Shown one piece after another: positions 18,140-29,904 of a stretch of 64,000 nt of DNA. A program made the position numbers and the translations under genes. How positions within the stretch are numbered: position 1 is the first letter of the stretch; each line of letters begins with the position of its first letter. The notes below the pieces were generated by a model. It made no database searches, was not told where the DNA came from, and worked only from the letters and a program-made list of their open reading frames with translations. The DNA is from Euborellia annulipes (Eukaryota > Arthropoda > Insecta > Dermaptera > Anisolabididae): NCBI GenBank assembly GCA_023213315.1, contig JAKCPI010004467.1, positions 62,001-126,000 on the forward strand. Direction: 5' to 3'.

Positions 18140-18332
18140 AGTGATAATTATCAGGAACAGGTAGATGAAGGCAGCCAGCAAAGAACAAAAACTTTATTTA
18201 AATATCGTCGACGCGTTCCCGAAACGTGAGCGTTCCGAAACGTCGACGCGTTCCCGAAACGTCGACGATATTTAAATAAAGTTTTTGTTCTTTGCTGGCT
18301 GCCTTCATCTACCTGTTCTTGATAATTATTAA
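18140..18332. repeat. foldback element with repeated CGAAACGTCGACG
   Basis: AACAGGTAGATGAAGGCAGC to AATATCGTCGACGCGTTCCC on the left mirrors the right arm to 18332. The centre holds three CCGAAACGT copies in tandem, two followed by CGACG. Confidence 0.65.
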
Positions 18333-18384
18333 CTTTATTGTACATAAAATCATAAATCCTCAAAACAAATGAGGCCAGAGCGGC

Positions 18385-18560
18385 CTAACTCACATTTCAC
18401 TTTTTTTGTTTTATGCTTTAGTATCTATTAAATCGTTAACTCCAGAATCGTCCAGTAACTTTCATGATAGAGCAGTGCAGTACTGCTCTGGAATTCACGA
18501 TTTAATAGAAACTAAGGCCTAAAACCAAGGAAGTGAAAATGAAATGTGGGTTAGTCCCAG
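18385..18560. repeat. foldback element
   Basis: AACTCACATTTCACTTTTTT and CTATTAAATCGT mirror ACGATTTAATAG and AATGAAATGTGGGTTAG. The middle carries CAGTGCAGTACTGCTCTG. Confidence 0.55.
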
Positions 18561-18746
18561 GGGCGGATTAAAGGGGGGGGGGGGCGATCCCCCCCCCCCC
18601 CGAGAAGAAATTCACAATGTTATAAAAACTAGTAATTTAAAGAAATTATGATTTCCGCTCTTTAATTTCAATTGAATTTGTTACCAATCAATTTAAATAA
18701 ATAGGAAAGGGGTCTAAATGGCCATAGATGCCGACAAAGTCCTTAA

Positions 18747-18780
<34 letters not shown>

Positions 18781-20385
18781 GCCCCCCGACAAAAATGCAT
18801 TAATCCGCCACTGGTTAGTCCGTTCTGGCGCTGATGGCTTCAAATCAGGTGCCCGGCAGGAAATATTTGTGAAATTTGGCTCGCCTGGTGATAAGGTTGA
18901 CTTCCCCTGCCCTAGAGTATTTTAAATCTTTCCTTAAAATTTTTCTCAGGGTGGTTTTTATCCCATAACTTGTATTCTGGATGGGTACATTGAGTTGGAA
19001 AAACTCAATTTTTAAGTAGAATTATTTTGTATCTTCAAAAAAATTTAGTTATTCTAACAAATTTCACTTTTATTTAAATTTTGGATGAAAACGATGCGAA
19101 CGAAATGCAAATATTAGTGTCTTTGAATAGGAAGGGCAAAGGGAAGTTCTCGTTGGTCCTTCCCGATTGGCGATCGCAAGCTTCTTGCCTATGCACAGGG
19201 CGCACTTAATTTTTTGTATGGTGCTTAGTTTTTTGCAAGTGGTTTATTTATTATTTCAACTTGTAATTAAAATTATTTTTCTACAATACATTTGAAAATG
19301 CGACCAGGCAGTCAAATTTCGTGAAATCGTAAGAGAAATTTTAGACTTAACCAGAAAGGCTAGAATAAAAAAAATTCTATCAAAGGTAACAAACGGCATC
19401 TACTTGACAATTTCAATTTAGAAAATAAATAACAAGATCGAGAATTAAATTCATTTTAACTTGAGTTCACTTATTTATAAATTTCAAATGCTCATATGTC
19501 ACATGAAAAGGTAGCAAATCTGCACTGGGCTTAATTTTCAGGAGAGCCGATTAGAAAAGTTCAAAAAAATCGATTGGGGGGGGGGCCTGAGATTTGAAAA
19601 AAAAATACTATTTTTTCGAAAAAAAATTTACTTTTAATGTAAAATTTTAAAAATTAATACTTAAAAATTTGTTTTGCATTTATATTCTGGCAAACAAGTA
19701 CAGAATGCGCCTTTCATCATCAATCAATCAATGTATTTTATATACCGTACAAAATTAAAAAAAAAAAAAAAAAAAAACAAGACTTTAAACTCATTTTTCT
19801 CAAAACTAAATTTTTTATAATCGAAATTTTAAAAATTCATATCTTCCCAATAAAAAATGACAAAAAAATTTTAAAAACACAGGCTTGCTCAGCAAGGTGT
19901 GTTCTGTACAGAAAGCATAAAAACTCAATTTTGACCCCGGGGAAGATTTGGTACATTTTCATGTGGACACATACTGGTATATTTATTTGTGCCGTTACCT
20001 TATCACTTCACAAATAAATTCTATTTTTCGAAAAGATACTAAAATTGTTTATAAATTGAATTGATAGACTTTTTTTTTAAATTTATATCTGAATAAGCTT
20101 GTCCATTTGAAAGATTATGTATAGGCCTATTTAACTACAGGATTAGAGAACTATTCCCGCTTTTAAAATAAAGATAAATTTGAGATGTTCCTTAGCCAAT
20201 AGATTTACACACATCTCCAAGGAAGCAGGCATTAATTTCATAGGAGTAAACAACGCATTGCCACCCCCCCCCCCCACACCTTTTTTTCCAATTTATTTAT
20301 TTATGCTCACTGAAGGTATTTCGATCCCAGAAAGGTAATATGTTTTAAAAAATGCATTTATTTTACCTGAAAACTTCTCTTTGAT
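18561..20385. other. low-complexity and repeat-derived DNA
   Basis: Adjacent poly-G and poly-C runs (18575-18601), an A(32) run near 18746-18777 followed by CCGCCCCCCGAC, then AT-rich sequence, poly-G at 19576, A(20) near 19757 and poly-C near 20261. No exon recognised. Confidence 0.4.
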
Positions 20386-20390
20386 TACAC

Positions 20391-21516
20391 TAGTCGACAA
20401 AAATGAACTTTTTTTTCTTTCACAAGAATGAAGATATGAAATTCTAGAAGTATTTTTCACCCTGAATTCAGATATGTAGTTAGAATTTTTCCATCAGGCA
20501 CAGTTTTAGAGATATAGAGCAAAATAGATTTTGATTGAAAATGGGCTCTAAAACGGCTTTTATTTAGAATGTTCAAATTATTTTTAACGCCGCACCCCGT
20601 AAAAATTTGCAAATAGTTAGAATACATATAAATTTTAAGTTTCATTCCAATCGGAGGTCATTTAGACGTGCCGCAAACGGCTTAAAGTTTAGAAAAATCG
20701 AAATTTTCAAGATTTTTTTTGCTTTGGTCACCCCTAATACAATTTTAGATATCCCTGAATGAAAAAAACATATATTACGATATTCTATAGTTCTTTGGCT
20801 TTCTAAAAATCATTCATTCGTAAAAATCTGTTAATTATTAACGAAATTATGAACAAAAACGTCAGCAAAGAAAAAACACAAGTACACTCAGTGGACGAAA
20901 AAAAATGGACCTCTTGTTCTTTTAGAAGTATAAATAAAGATATGAGATTCAAAAAAATTTTTTTTTTTAAATAATATATAATAAAGTTAGTGCCCGTGAA
21001 CCTATGCTCCAAGAGGATACATTAGCTTCTCGTAGATAGGGTTCGCTTTTTAATTCAATTGAAGTCTATTTTCTTCGACCAGTGAGTGTACTTGTGTTTT
21101 TTCTTTGCTAACGCCAAAGAACTATAGAATATCGTACATATATGTTTTTTGCATTCAGGGATATCTAAAATTGTATTAGGGATGACCAAAGCAAAAAAAA
21201 TCTTGAAAATTTCGATTTTTCTAAACTTTAAGCCGTTTGCGGCACGTCTAAATGACCTCCGATTGGAATGAAACTTAAAATTTATATGTATTCTAACTAT
21301 CTGCATAATTTGACGGGGTGTCGCGTTAAAAATAATTTGAACATTTTAAATAAAAGCCGTTTTAGAGCACATTTTCTACTAAAATCTATTTTGCTCTATA
21401 TCTCTAAAACTGTGCCTGATGGAAAAATTCTAACTACATATCTGAATTCAGGGTGAAAAAATGCACTAGATTCACTAATTAGATTTCTTGTGGAAAAAAA
21501 CCTTGTCGACTAGTGT
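20391..21516. repeat. 1.1 kb foldback element
   Basis: The ends are CACTAGTCGACAA and TTGTCGACTAGTG. The arms (about 20391-20900 and 21060-21516) share TCAGATATGTAGTTAGAATT, AGATATAGAGCAAAATAGAT, GTGCCGCAAACGGCTTAAAG and AACTATAGAATATCGTA in inverted order with scattered differences. No ORF with coding character. A related, more rearranged copy lies at 48696-49800. Confidence 0.65.
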
Positions 21517-21519
21517 TAT

Positions 21520-23500
21520 TAGCTTAGATTTTAAAATTTTCATAACTTATATTTAAAATTCAATAAAAAATAATTTTGTAACGATTGAGATTTTTGAGAC
21601 ATGCCTAATAAATAATTCGCGACATTGTCATCAATAATAAACAAATGTAAATCCCCCCCCCCCACCCTTCATTGCTTAGACAACATTTCATGTGGAGATA
21701 GCCCTTTTTTTTTAATTTAGCTTAAAAGTTAACTTATAAAATGCTAACGTAATCATCCTAAGCTTACCCTTCCCTCTCCACCCTAAATTGCTTGCATTCT
21801 ACTTGAATAATCTCTTTATATAAACAAACTCTTCTCAATTATTTTTTATTTTAATGTGGTAATCTGGTGTGACTGGTCGCACAGCACACAATTTTTCTTA
21901 CTTTCGGTAATTTAAAGGTGCATTCTGTACTTGTTTACCAGAATATATACAAACCAAATTTTTAAGGATTAATTTTTAAAATTTTATATTAAGGTTGTTC
22001 GGACATAAAGCACTTTAACTGATTAAAGAATTTTAATATGTTTTAATCACTTCAAATAGTATAAAATAAAATTTTGAAGAGATCTGACACAGGGTTTCGT
22101 GTAATTAATTTTAAAAATTGAAATTAATGTAGTATGGGGAATAACGACAAAACATATTGAATTAATAGTCTGTGAACTGATACAAAAACAAAAAACTTAC
22201 ATTTATTAATTCCTTCCGAGGAATATGTTAAAAATAAAACAAAGTTTCTGCCGCGTTTTAAAGATATTTTAACAAGAAAGTCAAAAAAATTCTCAAAATG
22301 ACAGTCGAATATTTAAAAATAATGAATTCTCGAGAGTCAGACCAGCTACGTCGTAACATTTGTGTCTTTTCTCTATGTCAGATACATTTTTTCAATTTTC
22401 AATATTTTTCTCGAAATCGTCCATTGTGTTAACTGATTTGCATAAACATTGTAATATATTAAATAAAATAAAATTTAAGGGTTTAAGATTTAAAATAGAT
22501 ATTGATAATGAATGTTGAGTCATATTACGTGAAAAACTGCTCAAGTCGAAAGTATTCATTTATTATTTTTGGTAATTAAATTATTAACTAATCCAATTAT
22601 AAACTATGATAGGTAGACTAAATTATAATAAGGAATTTTGGATTAAATTTTTAATTTTATTTAAAAAAAATTTAGATTCTATTATGATTAGATGTATATC
22701 GAACAACCTTAAAAAGAAAATTTATTTTATTTTTCTCGAATCTCGGGGGGGGGGGGTAATTACTCCTTTTACCCCTCCCCCCTGTATCCGCCCTTGTTTA
22801 TAACCAACCTGCGCGTGCATTCAGTGCGAGCCATCGTAATTTCAATTCCTCTTCTAATTTTTTACTAATTTTTTTATTTGCCCTTCGAGATTTCTTCCTG
22901 GCACTTTTTGATAATATTTTTAAAAGTATTTAGATAAGTATTCTAATCCTATAAGTAGTAAAATTATTATTAGTATGAATTTTAGTTTTAATATGAGTTT
23001 AAGGAAAATATATTTAATTACATTTGTATCAGGCGGGTATATATAAATTTTTCGGAAGAGGGGGGGGGGGCGTACTCATTTTCTAATTTTTTTTGATTCC
23101 TAATTTTTCACTTGAGCCCCGAGGGGTCCGACCCCCTCAAAGACAAAAGTTTTATTTTTAAATAAAAAAATAAATAATTTTTAAATTAATGCTAATATAT
23201 TAATGTATTTCTTTTATTTATGTGACACATTTTTTCAAGTAAAAATATAGATATTGGCCATATATATAAAGATTTGAAAAATTTCAGGGGAGGGGGGCTG
23301 GACGCCTCTTATACGCCAGTCAGAGTCGTAGCTAGAAAATATTTCTGAGGGGAGAGGGATAGGGGATCATATCCATTACCCCCCCCCCCCCAATGAGTAA
23401 ATACTTTGTATAATAGCTCTTAAAATTTTAACACTATTTCTCTATATTTTTTTAGGGGGGGGGGGTTGAACCAACATGTTCCTCCCTGCTATAAATATTG
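21520..23500. other. AT-rich DNA with repeat fragments
   Basis: A TCTGGTGTGACTGGTCGCAC module with partial partner (21862-21950), poly-G at 22745, 23060, 23287 and 23456, and poly-C at 21653 and 23382. The remainder is AT-rich without a recognised exon. Confidence 0.4.
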
Positions 23501-23502
23501 TA

Positions 23503-23806
23503 TATGGGGCATTCCACGTCAACTCGACACTTCTGAACCCGACCATTTTTGATTTGGCTGAAACTTTGTCATCTTTTTGTACCCTATTGAAAACGTGTCT
23601 GAGAATTTTTTCAGATTTTTCGACCCAGCCAAAAAAAGTTATAGCATTTTTTTTTTGAAAATGCTATAACTTTTTTTGGCTGGGTCGAAAAATCTGAAAA
23701 ATTCTCAAACACGTTTTCAATAGGGTACAAAAAGATGACAAAGTTTCAGCCAAATCAAAATGGTCGGGTTCAGAAGTGGTCGAGTTGGCGTGGAATGCCC
23801 CATATA
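23503..23806. repeat. 300 bp inverted repeat with ATGGGGCATTCCACG-type ends
   Basis: Starts TATATGGGGCATTCCACGTC and ends TGGAATGCCCCATATA. Arms of about 145 nt are nearly identical (CATCTTTTTGTACCCTATTG; GACCCAGCCAAAAAAAGTTA) around AGCATTTTTTTTTTGAAAATGCT. The few arm differences include TCGACAC/GTGGTCGA near the ends. Confidence 0.75.
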
Positions 23807-24234
23807 CACTATATCCTTTGACTCCCAATTTTAGTATTTTGAATAATTACTTTCTCTTACCCTATATATGAAATATTGCGATCATGTCAAAAATTCGATG
23901 TCGAAATTTTTTTGTTTTGTACTTGTTGCATACCCCTTGCGTTTCACTTTTATCTACCAAATTGCAGGCAGGCCAACACATGCCTCCCAATTACTGCGAG
24001 TTGAAAATAAAATAATTATTTTTCACTTGTCGCGTTTGACATTCTTTTGAAAGAATGGAAAAGCTAAAATCATTTCTTTCTGACTGCTAACAAAATTCTT
24101 AATCTATTTATTTAGCTTGTGAAGAAAATGCATGCGTGTATTTGGCCCTGTTTTGGTCGTGGTCGCTTGTTTTGGTTTGCGAGGCTCGGTGGCTGACGTT
24201 GATTTTGTTTTCGTTTGTGTTGGCTCCTGCCCAG

Positions 24235-24545
24235 GTTTAGATCAATGGTCGTCTTTGGGCATTGGTGATCTTCTGGCCAATCCGACGCTTGCTTCTCTTG
24301 AGTTGCGACGCTCGCATCGCTTGCCTAATGGTCGGCATCAATGTCCCCGATGTCACAAAGCGTACACTTTGTCGCAAAATCTCAACCGACATATGAAATA
24401 TGAGTGCGGGGAAGGCGCGGCTCGATTCTCTTGCAATATTTGTTTGCGCAAATTTAAGAGGAAAGAATATATTTTAACTCATCTAAAAACTCTTCATTTG
24501 GTTCATCCAAGTGATAATTTGAAAGAATATTTTACTATGAATTAG
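24235..24545 (+). CDS. lola: lola alternative terminal exon F (C2HC + C2H2 fingers)
   Basis: The acceptor TTGGCTCCTGCCCAG at 24234 follows a T/G-rich tract and is phase 1 (split Gly codon). 103 residues to TAG at 24543-24545. The linker is GLDQWSSLGIGDLLANPTLA and SLELRRSHRLPNGRHQ. Finger 1 is C37-x2-C40-x12-H53-x4-C58 (CPRCHKAYTLSQNLNRHMKY). Finger 2 is C67-x2-C70-x12-H83-x4-H88 (CNICLRKFKRKEYILTHLKT). Finger 2 is closest to that of exon E. The next AATAAA is about 24836. The exon is isolated, about 8 kb from either neighbouring exon. Confidence 0.87.
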
Positions 24546-24549
24546 AATA

Positions 24550-24990
24550 TAAAAATTATTTGAAAACAATAACATTTAATTTAGACTTGTTATTTTCATT
24601 CCTTGCTCTGCCACTACCTCGACCATCTCAAGGGAGTTCCTTTAATTTTATTAGAGATACATTTTTTTATTCGTCACCAGAAAGGAAATTCATAATAATA
24701 ATTAATTTTGATAGGTTTTTAAAAATAATTTGATTTTTTGTTTCAATTAATAAAAATTGTTACCTGGTTGCTTTTAAAAAACTTGCTGTAAAAAAAAGGA
24801 ATAAAAAACCCTTAAGTTTGTGTAATCCTTTAAATAATAAAAATATTATTTTAAAAATTAACTAGCGGTATTTTAGTTAAATCTGACTTCAACTCACTCA
24901 TAGACTCTTAGTGAGAAAAAATGCGAAAATTAAATTTAAATTTAATCTCGAAATATTTATGTTTAGAGGAGGCGATTAGCCTTTCACGGT
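24550..24990. other. AT-rich 3' flank of exon F
   Basis: Probable 3' UTR, with AATAAA-like sequence near 24836. Nothing else recognised. Confidence 0.35.
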
Positions 24991-24998
24991 TGTTATAA

Positions 24999-25193
24999 TT
25001 AGTAAAAGAATTTGATTTTGGGTTTAACTGTGCTTTATTTGTAACAATTACAACGTTTCGGCTACTCATTCTGTAACAACCTTTGTAATCAAAGCGAATT
25101 GTACCTGAAGAAGCCACAGAATGAGTTGCCGAAACGTTGTAATTGTTACAAATAAACCACAGTTAAACAGAAAACCAAATTCTTTTACTAACA
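24999..25193. repeat. foldback element with CGAAACGTT ends
   Basis: TAGTAAAAGAATTTGATTTT and TAACAATTACAACGTTTCGG are mirrored by CCGAAACGTTGTAATTGTTA and CAAATTCTTTTACTAA. CCTGAAGAAGCCACAGAATG preceding CCGAAACGTT is a variant hammerhead-like block. Confidence 0.65.
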
Positions 25194-25199
25194 TACAGT

Positions 25200-26300
25200 C
25201 TTGTTTAATATACATTTTTATATGAATATTTTCTTATTTGTAGACACCCTAAATGAATTTTTCCTAAAATAAAACCTAGCACAAAATCGCCCTCGAAAAT
25301 TCATTAAAAATAAAAAAAAAAAATTCGGCCAAGTAGTTTAGGATTTAATGAGTTAGGGACAAAGGATATTCTATGTGTATATTGAAATTTAATTTGCGCA
25401 TTTTTTTTGTCATTTATGTAACCAGTCTCCCGCCCCCCCCCAAAAAAAAAATAAAATAAAATAAAACAAATTAAAAAGGAGACTTGCGCCTAAGCGCTAT
25501 CATAATAGGTGAATATATTAATTTTAATTAAAACAGCCTGCGCTCTTCTGAGTAACATAGTGCCAGTTCTGGATGGGGCCCCTCCCCCCTGGTGCTCGGG
25601 GTTGCTAAAATTTATAATTTCCACAAGTTTTGTTAGCAATACTTTTTTCATTTAATGCCCCTAATGGGTTGGATAATCATCGAGATTGTGTTGCTTATCT
25701 ACTAGGTAGATACTCATTTGCAAATTTTATTTGAATTAATTTAAAATTCTTTGCTAACTGCCAGGAAGTTATTCACGAATCACACATTGACTGTTGCAGT
25801 TTTAGGCAATCTTTGACGCAAAACAAAAATGTTTATTGCATTCACCTTCGCCTTTTTCACTTGACTTGTGAAATATTAAGCATTTTACTCTAGTATTAAT
25901 TATACTAATTAAAATAAGCTTACTATAAATTTTCATAACTTCCGACTTTTATCTATCAATTTTGACTTTGTCAAATTTTTAACCTTTCTGGGTGGATTTC
26001 TTGATTATGAAATTGCAAAATTTAAATCTCATCAATGACAATCTAATCACAAAGTGACTTATAATTTATAATTTCTATTTAAATGGTATTTTATATATGT
26101 GAGACACTGCACTGGCCATTTTGTTTTTTGAATTTTAAAAAGTCCAGAAAAGTGAATTAATATAAAAAATAAATAAAATGTTTCTTTAGGAGAGATTTAT
26201 TAGAGCATAATAGAATAGAACCCAGGGGGAATTTTTGGGGTTGAAACCTCCCTATGGGACCTGAATTGGTAAATATTTTAGAATATAGACCTACTGGCTA
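25200..26300. other. AT-rich DNA, no gene recognised
   Basis: Poly-C/A run near 25433-25465 and unique AT-rich sequence. No finger motif, no transposon ends identified. Confidence 0.4.
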
Positions 26301-26555
26301 GGGCGGATACAGGGGGGGAGGAAAGGAAGTAATTACCCCCCCCCCTGAGATTTGAAAAAAATACTTTTTTTTTTCGAAATAATGTTTATTGTAAAATTTT
26401 AAAAATTAATACTTAAAACTTGATTTGTATTTATATTCTGACAAACAAGTACAGAATGCGCCTTTAAATTACCGAAATTAAGAAAAAAATGTGTGCTGTG
26501 CGACCAGTCACTCCAGATTACACTCCCCGAGAAACACCTCTGGATCCGCCCTTGC
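26300..26555. repeat. poly-G/C-flanked repeat with TCTGG-type module
   Basis: AGGGCGGATACAGGGGGGG at the left, GGATCCGCCCTTGCC at the right, with AAGTACAGAATGCGCC and GTGTGCTGTGCGACCAGTCA inside. Related units at 22745-22795, 27140-27390 and 29905-30040 share GGATCCAGAGGAGTTTCTC and AGTAATTACCCCC. Confidence 0.45.
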
Positions 26556-27139
26556 CTACTGGCGAGATAAATATAAAATAAAATATATAAAATTGATATC
26601 ACATCTCGACGACACAACTCAATTATTTGGGAGTTTATCAATTTTAATGTTTTAAAAAATTATTTTTGCATTTTCGATATCTCCCAAAACAATTTTACCA
26701 ATTTGTTCGACGGGACAAAAATGGCTTGGGAAATATTTGTTTCTAAAATCGATTAATTTATTGGGAACTAAGAGCCTTTTTTTTAATCTCTTCAGCATCT
26801 TAGGCCATATAGACTTTCACGATACACAAATTATTTAAATACGATATATTTCTAGCACATTTATTTAAACCATTTATTATCCAAATAAAAGTCTAGAAAA
26901 ATAAATTATTCAATCATTTATTACGTCAAATATAAATAGAATTTTGATGGTGGATTTATTCTTTTAATGTTTTTTTCTCGGCTGCTGAGGCCATTTAGGG
27001 TTACACTGAATATTTGAATATACGTGAATATACATGGTATTACTTATAATTAGAGCCCGGATTTTTATGCAGCAAAAACCGCTAAATATGCCATATAATA
27101 TGCAGTAAATATGCAATATATTTATGTCAAAAATACAGT

Positions 27140-27390
27140 GTCGGATCCAGAGGAGTTTCTCAGAGGGGGTAATCTGGTGTGACTGTTCGCACAGCACACA
27201 ATTTTTTCTTATTATCGGTAACTTAAAGGTGAATTCTGTAGTTTTTTACCAGAATTTATATACAAATCAAATTTTTAAGTATTAATTTTGAAAATTTTAT
27301 ATTAAAAACACAATTTTTTTTCCAAAAAAAATATTTTTCTCAAATCTCAGGGGAGTAATTACCCCCTTTACCCCCCCCCCCCTTGCAAAA
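27140..27390. repeat. poly-G/C-flanked repeat, second copy
   Basis: CGGATCCAGAGGAGTTTCTC, TAATCTGGTGTGACTGTTCG, GTATTAATTTTGAAAATTTT, then CTCAGGGGAGTAATTACCCC and poly-C. Same modules as 26300-26555 in reverse orientation. Confidence 0.45.
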
Positions 27391-27705
27391 ATATTAAGTA
27401 AATGGCTTCCAATTAAAGGTAAATCATGATTTCAACTGATGTAAAACTAATGGTGTTTTATTTTTGGAAGGAAATGATTAAAAAAAAAAAAAATTGGTCT
27501 CGCAATAAAAACTAAATTTAATTAAAAAAAAAAAAAAAACACACAGGGAGCAATCCATTGCGAAATTTTTGAAGCAAACGAGGACCCCTGTTTTGGCATT
27601 TTTTTTCTTTAATTAGACTTCGAACTATGAAACACAACTGACTTGATATTCATCCAACGAAAATTCTAGCAAAACTAAATTTATTTCTTAAAAGAGGATA
27701 TAAAG

Positions 27706-28045
27706 CAGTGGTTCCCAACCGGTGTGCCCCGGCACCCAAGGGAGTCGCGAGAATGCTTAAGGGGTGCCGCGAGATATTTAGATAAAATAAAGAGGCGAAA
27801 AAATAAAGCTTTGCAAAAAAAAAGGTCAAATGATTAAAATATTAAAATGGAAGGGGCAAAATTTGAATTAAGCTTTGCCAAAAAAAAGGTCAAATGATTT
27901 TCACGCAAGGGAAAAAAAATTTGCCCCAGGGTGGAAAAAAATTTCGATTTGATAGGGAAAAAAAAGGAAGGGTGCCGCTAGTGTGAAATATTATTCCCAA
28001 CGCACCTATGGGGTGCCGTGGACTTCAAAAGGTTGGGAAACGCTG
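27706..28045. mobile_element. hAT non-autonomous element (MITE) with 8 bp target duplication
   Basis: Starts CAGTGGTTCCCAACC and ends GGTTGGGAAACGCTG, imperfect terminal inverted repeats of the CAGTGGTTC type known from animal hAT transposons. The flanks ATATAAAG (27698-27705) and ATATAAAG (28046-28053) are identical, matching the 8 bp duplication typical of hAT. 340 bp, no transposase ORF, so mobilised in trans if at all. Confidence 0.8.
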
Positions 28046-28053
28046 ATATAAAG

Positions 28054-28650
28054 AATAAAAAATATAGTTATTTATTTTTTACTATGTAATAAAAGGCTTA
28101 AAAATTTTTTTTTTGTTTAATTTTTTTTTTTTTTTGTTTAAAAAAAAAAAATTAAAAAATTAAAATAAACTGAAACTTTCACTGAAAAAAATTTAAAATA
28201 TCCAAAAAGTTTTAAATATGCAACTTTATGCAATATTGACCAAATATGCAAAATATGCAATATAGAATTTGAACCCTAGCTCCAAGGAGGCATGATTCGG
28301 ATAGAAAATTGGTTTTCAGTGATGTACCTATTAGTAAATAGAATATGCAATTGCATAGGAATCCGGGCTCTACTTATAATCAACCGGGGGGAAGGCGTTC
28401 CACACGCTGGTTCCTCCGATCCACCCACTCGATGATCTTTAAATTTTTAACATAATTTACTATTTTTGTTTTTTAAAACTGAAAATAGAAACCACAATTA
28501 TCCAGAGTAAAGAATAAAGCAATGTTATCAGTTATCAATTCTTGTAAATATCCAAACTAGATAATGTAAAGATAAAATGTAAAATATTTTCATAAATATT
28601 AATTATTGCATAGAGAATTAATTGTATGGTACAACTTTTATAACGGCCTA
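28054..28650. other. AT-rich stretch, no gene recognised
   Basis: Long T/A runs (28100-28165) and unique AT-rich sequence. No finger motif. Confidence 0.4.
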
Positions 28651-28654
28651 GAGC

Positions 28655-28890
28655 AGGGCCGGAACTAGGAGATTTTTTAGGGGGACAAAATTTAATTTGC
28701 CGCCCCCTCCTTAAAATTTTCCCTGATCTCAAAAATTTTTCTGCGAAATTTTTTTTTTTTCGCGGAACCAAATTTTCCCGTCCGAAAAATATTTTACCTT
28801 TTTTTTAGAGACGCAAAATTTGCCGCCCCCTGATATCTGCCGCCCGGGGCACGTGCACCCACTGCCCCCCCCCCTAGATCCGGCCCTGGC
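28655..28890. repeat. inverted repeat with AGGGCCGGA / TCCGGCCCT ends
   Basis: CAGGGCCGGAACTAGGAG at the left and CCTAGATCCGGCCCTGG at the right, with two CCGCCCCCT-type blocks inside. A small non-autonomous DNA element is likely; superfamily uncertain. Confidence 0.5.
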
Positions 28891-28892
28891 CT

Positions 28893-29050
28893 AGAGGTAG
28901 AGCATTGGCTTCTTATACCAAAGGTCAAGAGTTCGCATCCCGTCTCATGCGACAAAATTTATTTCAATTGAATTGATAGCCATTCCAATTGAAATAAATA
29001 GAGACGTGGTCTAAATGGCCTTCGTTGCCGAAAAAGACCTTAACTGAAAT
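28893..29050 (+). repeat. tRNA-derived SINE-like unit
   Basis: GGCCTAGAGGTAGAGCATTG resembles a tRNA A box and CAAGAGTTCGCATCCCG a B box, about 35 nt apart. A TTTCAATTGAATTG / CAATTGAAATAAA palindromic body and A tail follow. It lacks a convincing intact tRNA fold, so SINE rather than tRNA gene. Confidence 0.5.
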
Positions 29051-29059
29051 AAAAAAAAA

Positions 29060-29590
29060 ATTATTAGATATAACGTATTTAATGTTCTTCGATCTAAATT
29101 TTATCTAAATTTTATATCATTTTAAAATTCTTTTTAAATTTAAGAATATTTTTAAAGTGAAACTTTATTTTGATCGACACAAATTTTTTCGTTTTTTTTT
29201 GAATTTTTAAATTAATAAAATATAATTTTTAAAATAATTTAAAATGATTCAAATACTAAATAAATATTTTTCTCAGTTTTTAATTTAACATACTCCAATT
29301 GATTTCCCATTTTCCAATTATTAAATTAAGATTAAAAACGCGATTTTAATACCCTTAATTGAATAATTTTCCGAAAATTTTCAGTTAAACGCATACGATC
29401 CGAAAAAAGTTTCACTTGCATCGTGGTTTCATAAAATCACACAATTATTTTTTTTTTCATACATAAAACAAAATTAAACCTAATCCAGTTAAAACCGAAT
29501 TCGTTTAATTTTTAGTCCTAAAATATTAATAAATCCGCAAGAAGTACTTTTTTGCAGGTTCAGCCAAATAAAAAAGCTTTTATGTGCTTC
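29060..29590. other. AT-rich stretch, no gene recognised
   Basis: No repeat ends or coding exon seen. Confidence 0.4.
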
Positions 29591-29597
29591 TCGACTC

Positions 29598-29640
29598 AGG
29601 AGACGTTTCGAGATATATCTCATGTCTCATCATCAGTCCG
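29598..29640 (-). ncRNA. hammerhead ribozyme-like motif, antisense
   Basis: On the minus strand: GGA, CTGATGA, helix II TGAGA...TCTC, GAAAC, GTC, TCC. Helix I GGA/TCC and helix II GAGA/TCTC pair; helix III is minimal. The core is fully conserved. Confidence 0.5.
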
Positions 29641-29702
29641 TATCAAAATCTAGCAGAAAGGTGGTCATTAATTGTACAGCATATAACTTTGTTATATTAT
29701 TA

Positions 29703-29842
29703 TTAGGAGAATTTTTAATTATAGACCACATTTTTGTATTAAATATTTATTAAAATATATAAATACTGTGCTGTATATATTTGTGTATATATTTTAATAA
29801 ATATTTAATACAAAAATGTGGTCTATAATTAAAAATTCTCCT
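29703..29842. repeat. AT-rich palindrome
   Basis: AGGAGAATTTTTAATTATAG through TAATACAAAAATGTGG-type sequence is mirrored across TGTGCTGTATATATTTGTG. A related single arm with CACAAAAGCTTTAATAAAC occurs at 38150-38210. Confidence 0.65.
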
Positions 29843-29904
29843 AATAATAATATTTCAAACCACAAAAGCTTTAATAAACTTTGTTATAATGAATAGTCTC
29901 GAAG

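Noticed and set aside
18728..18925. Frame with a poly-Lys stretch
   Set aside because: Produced by an A(32) run next to repeat sequence; no coding character.
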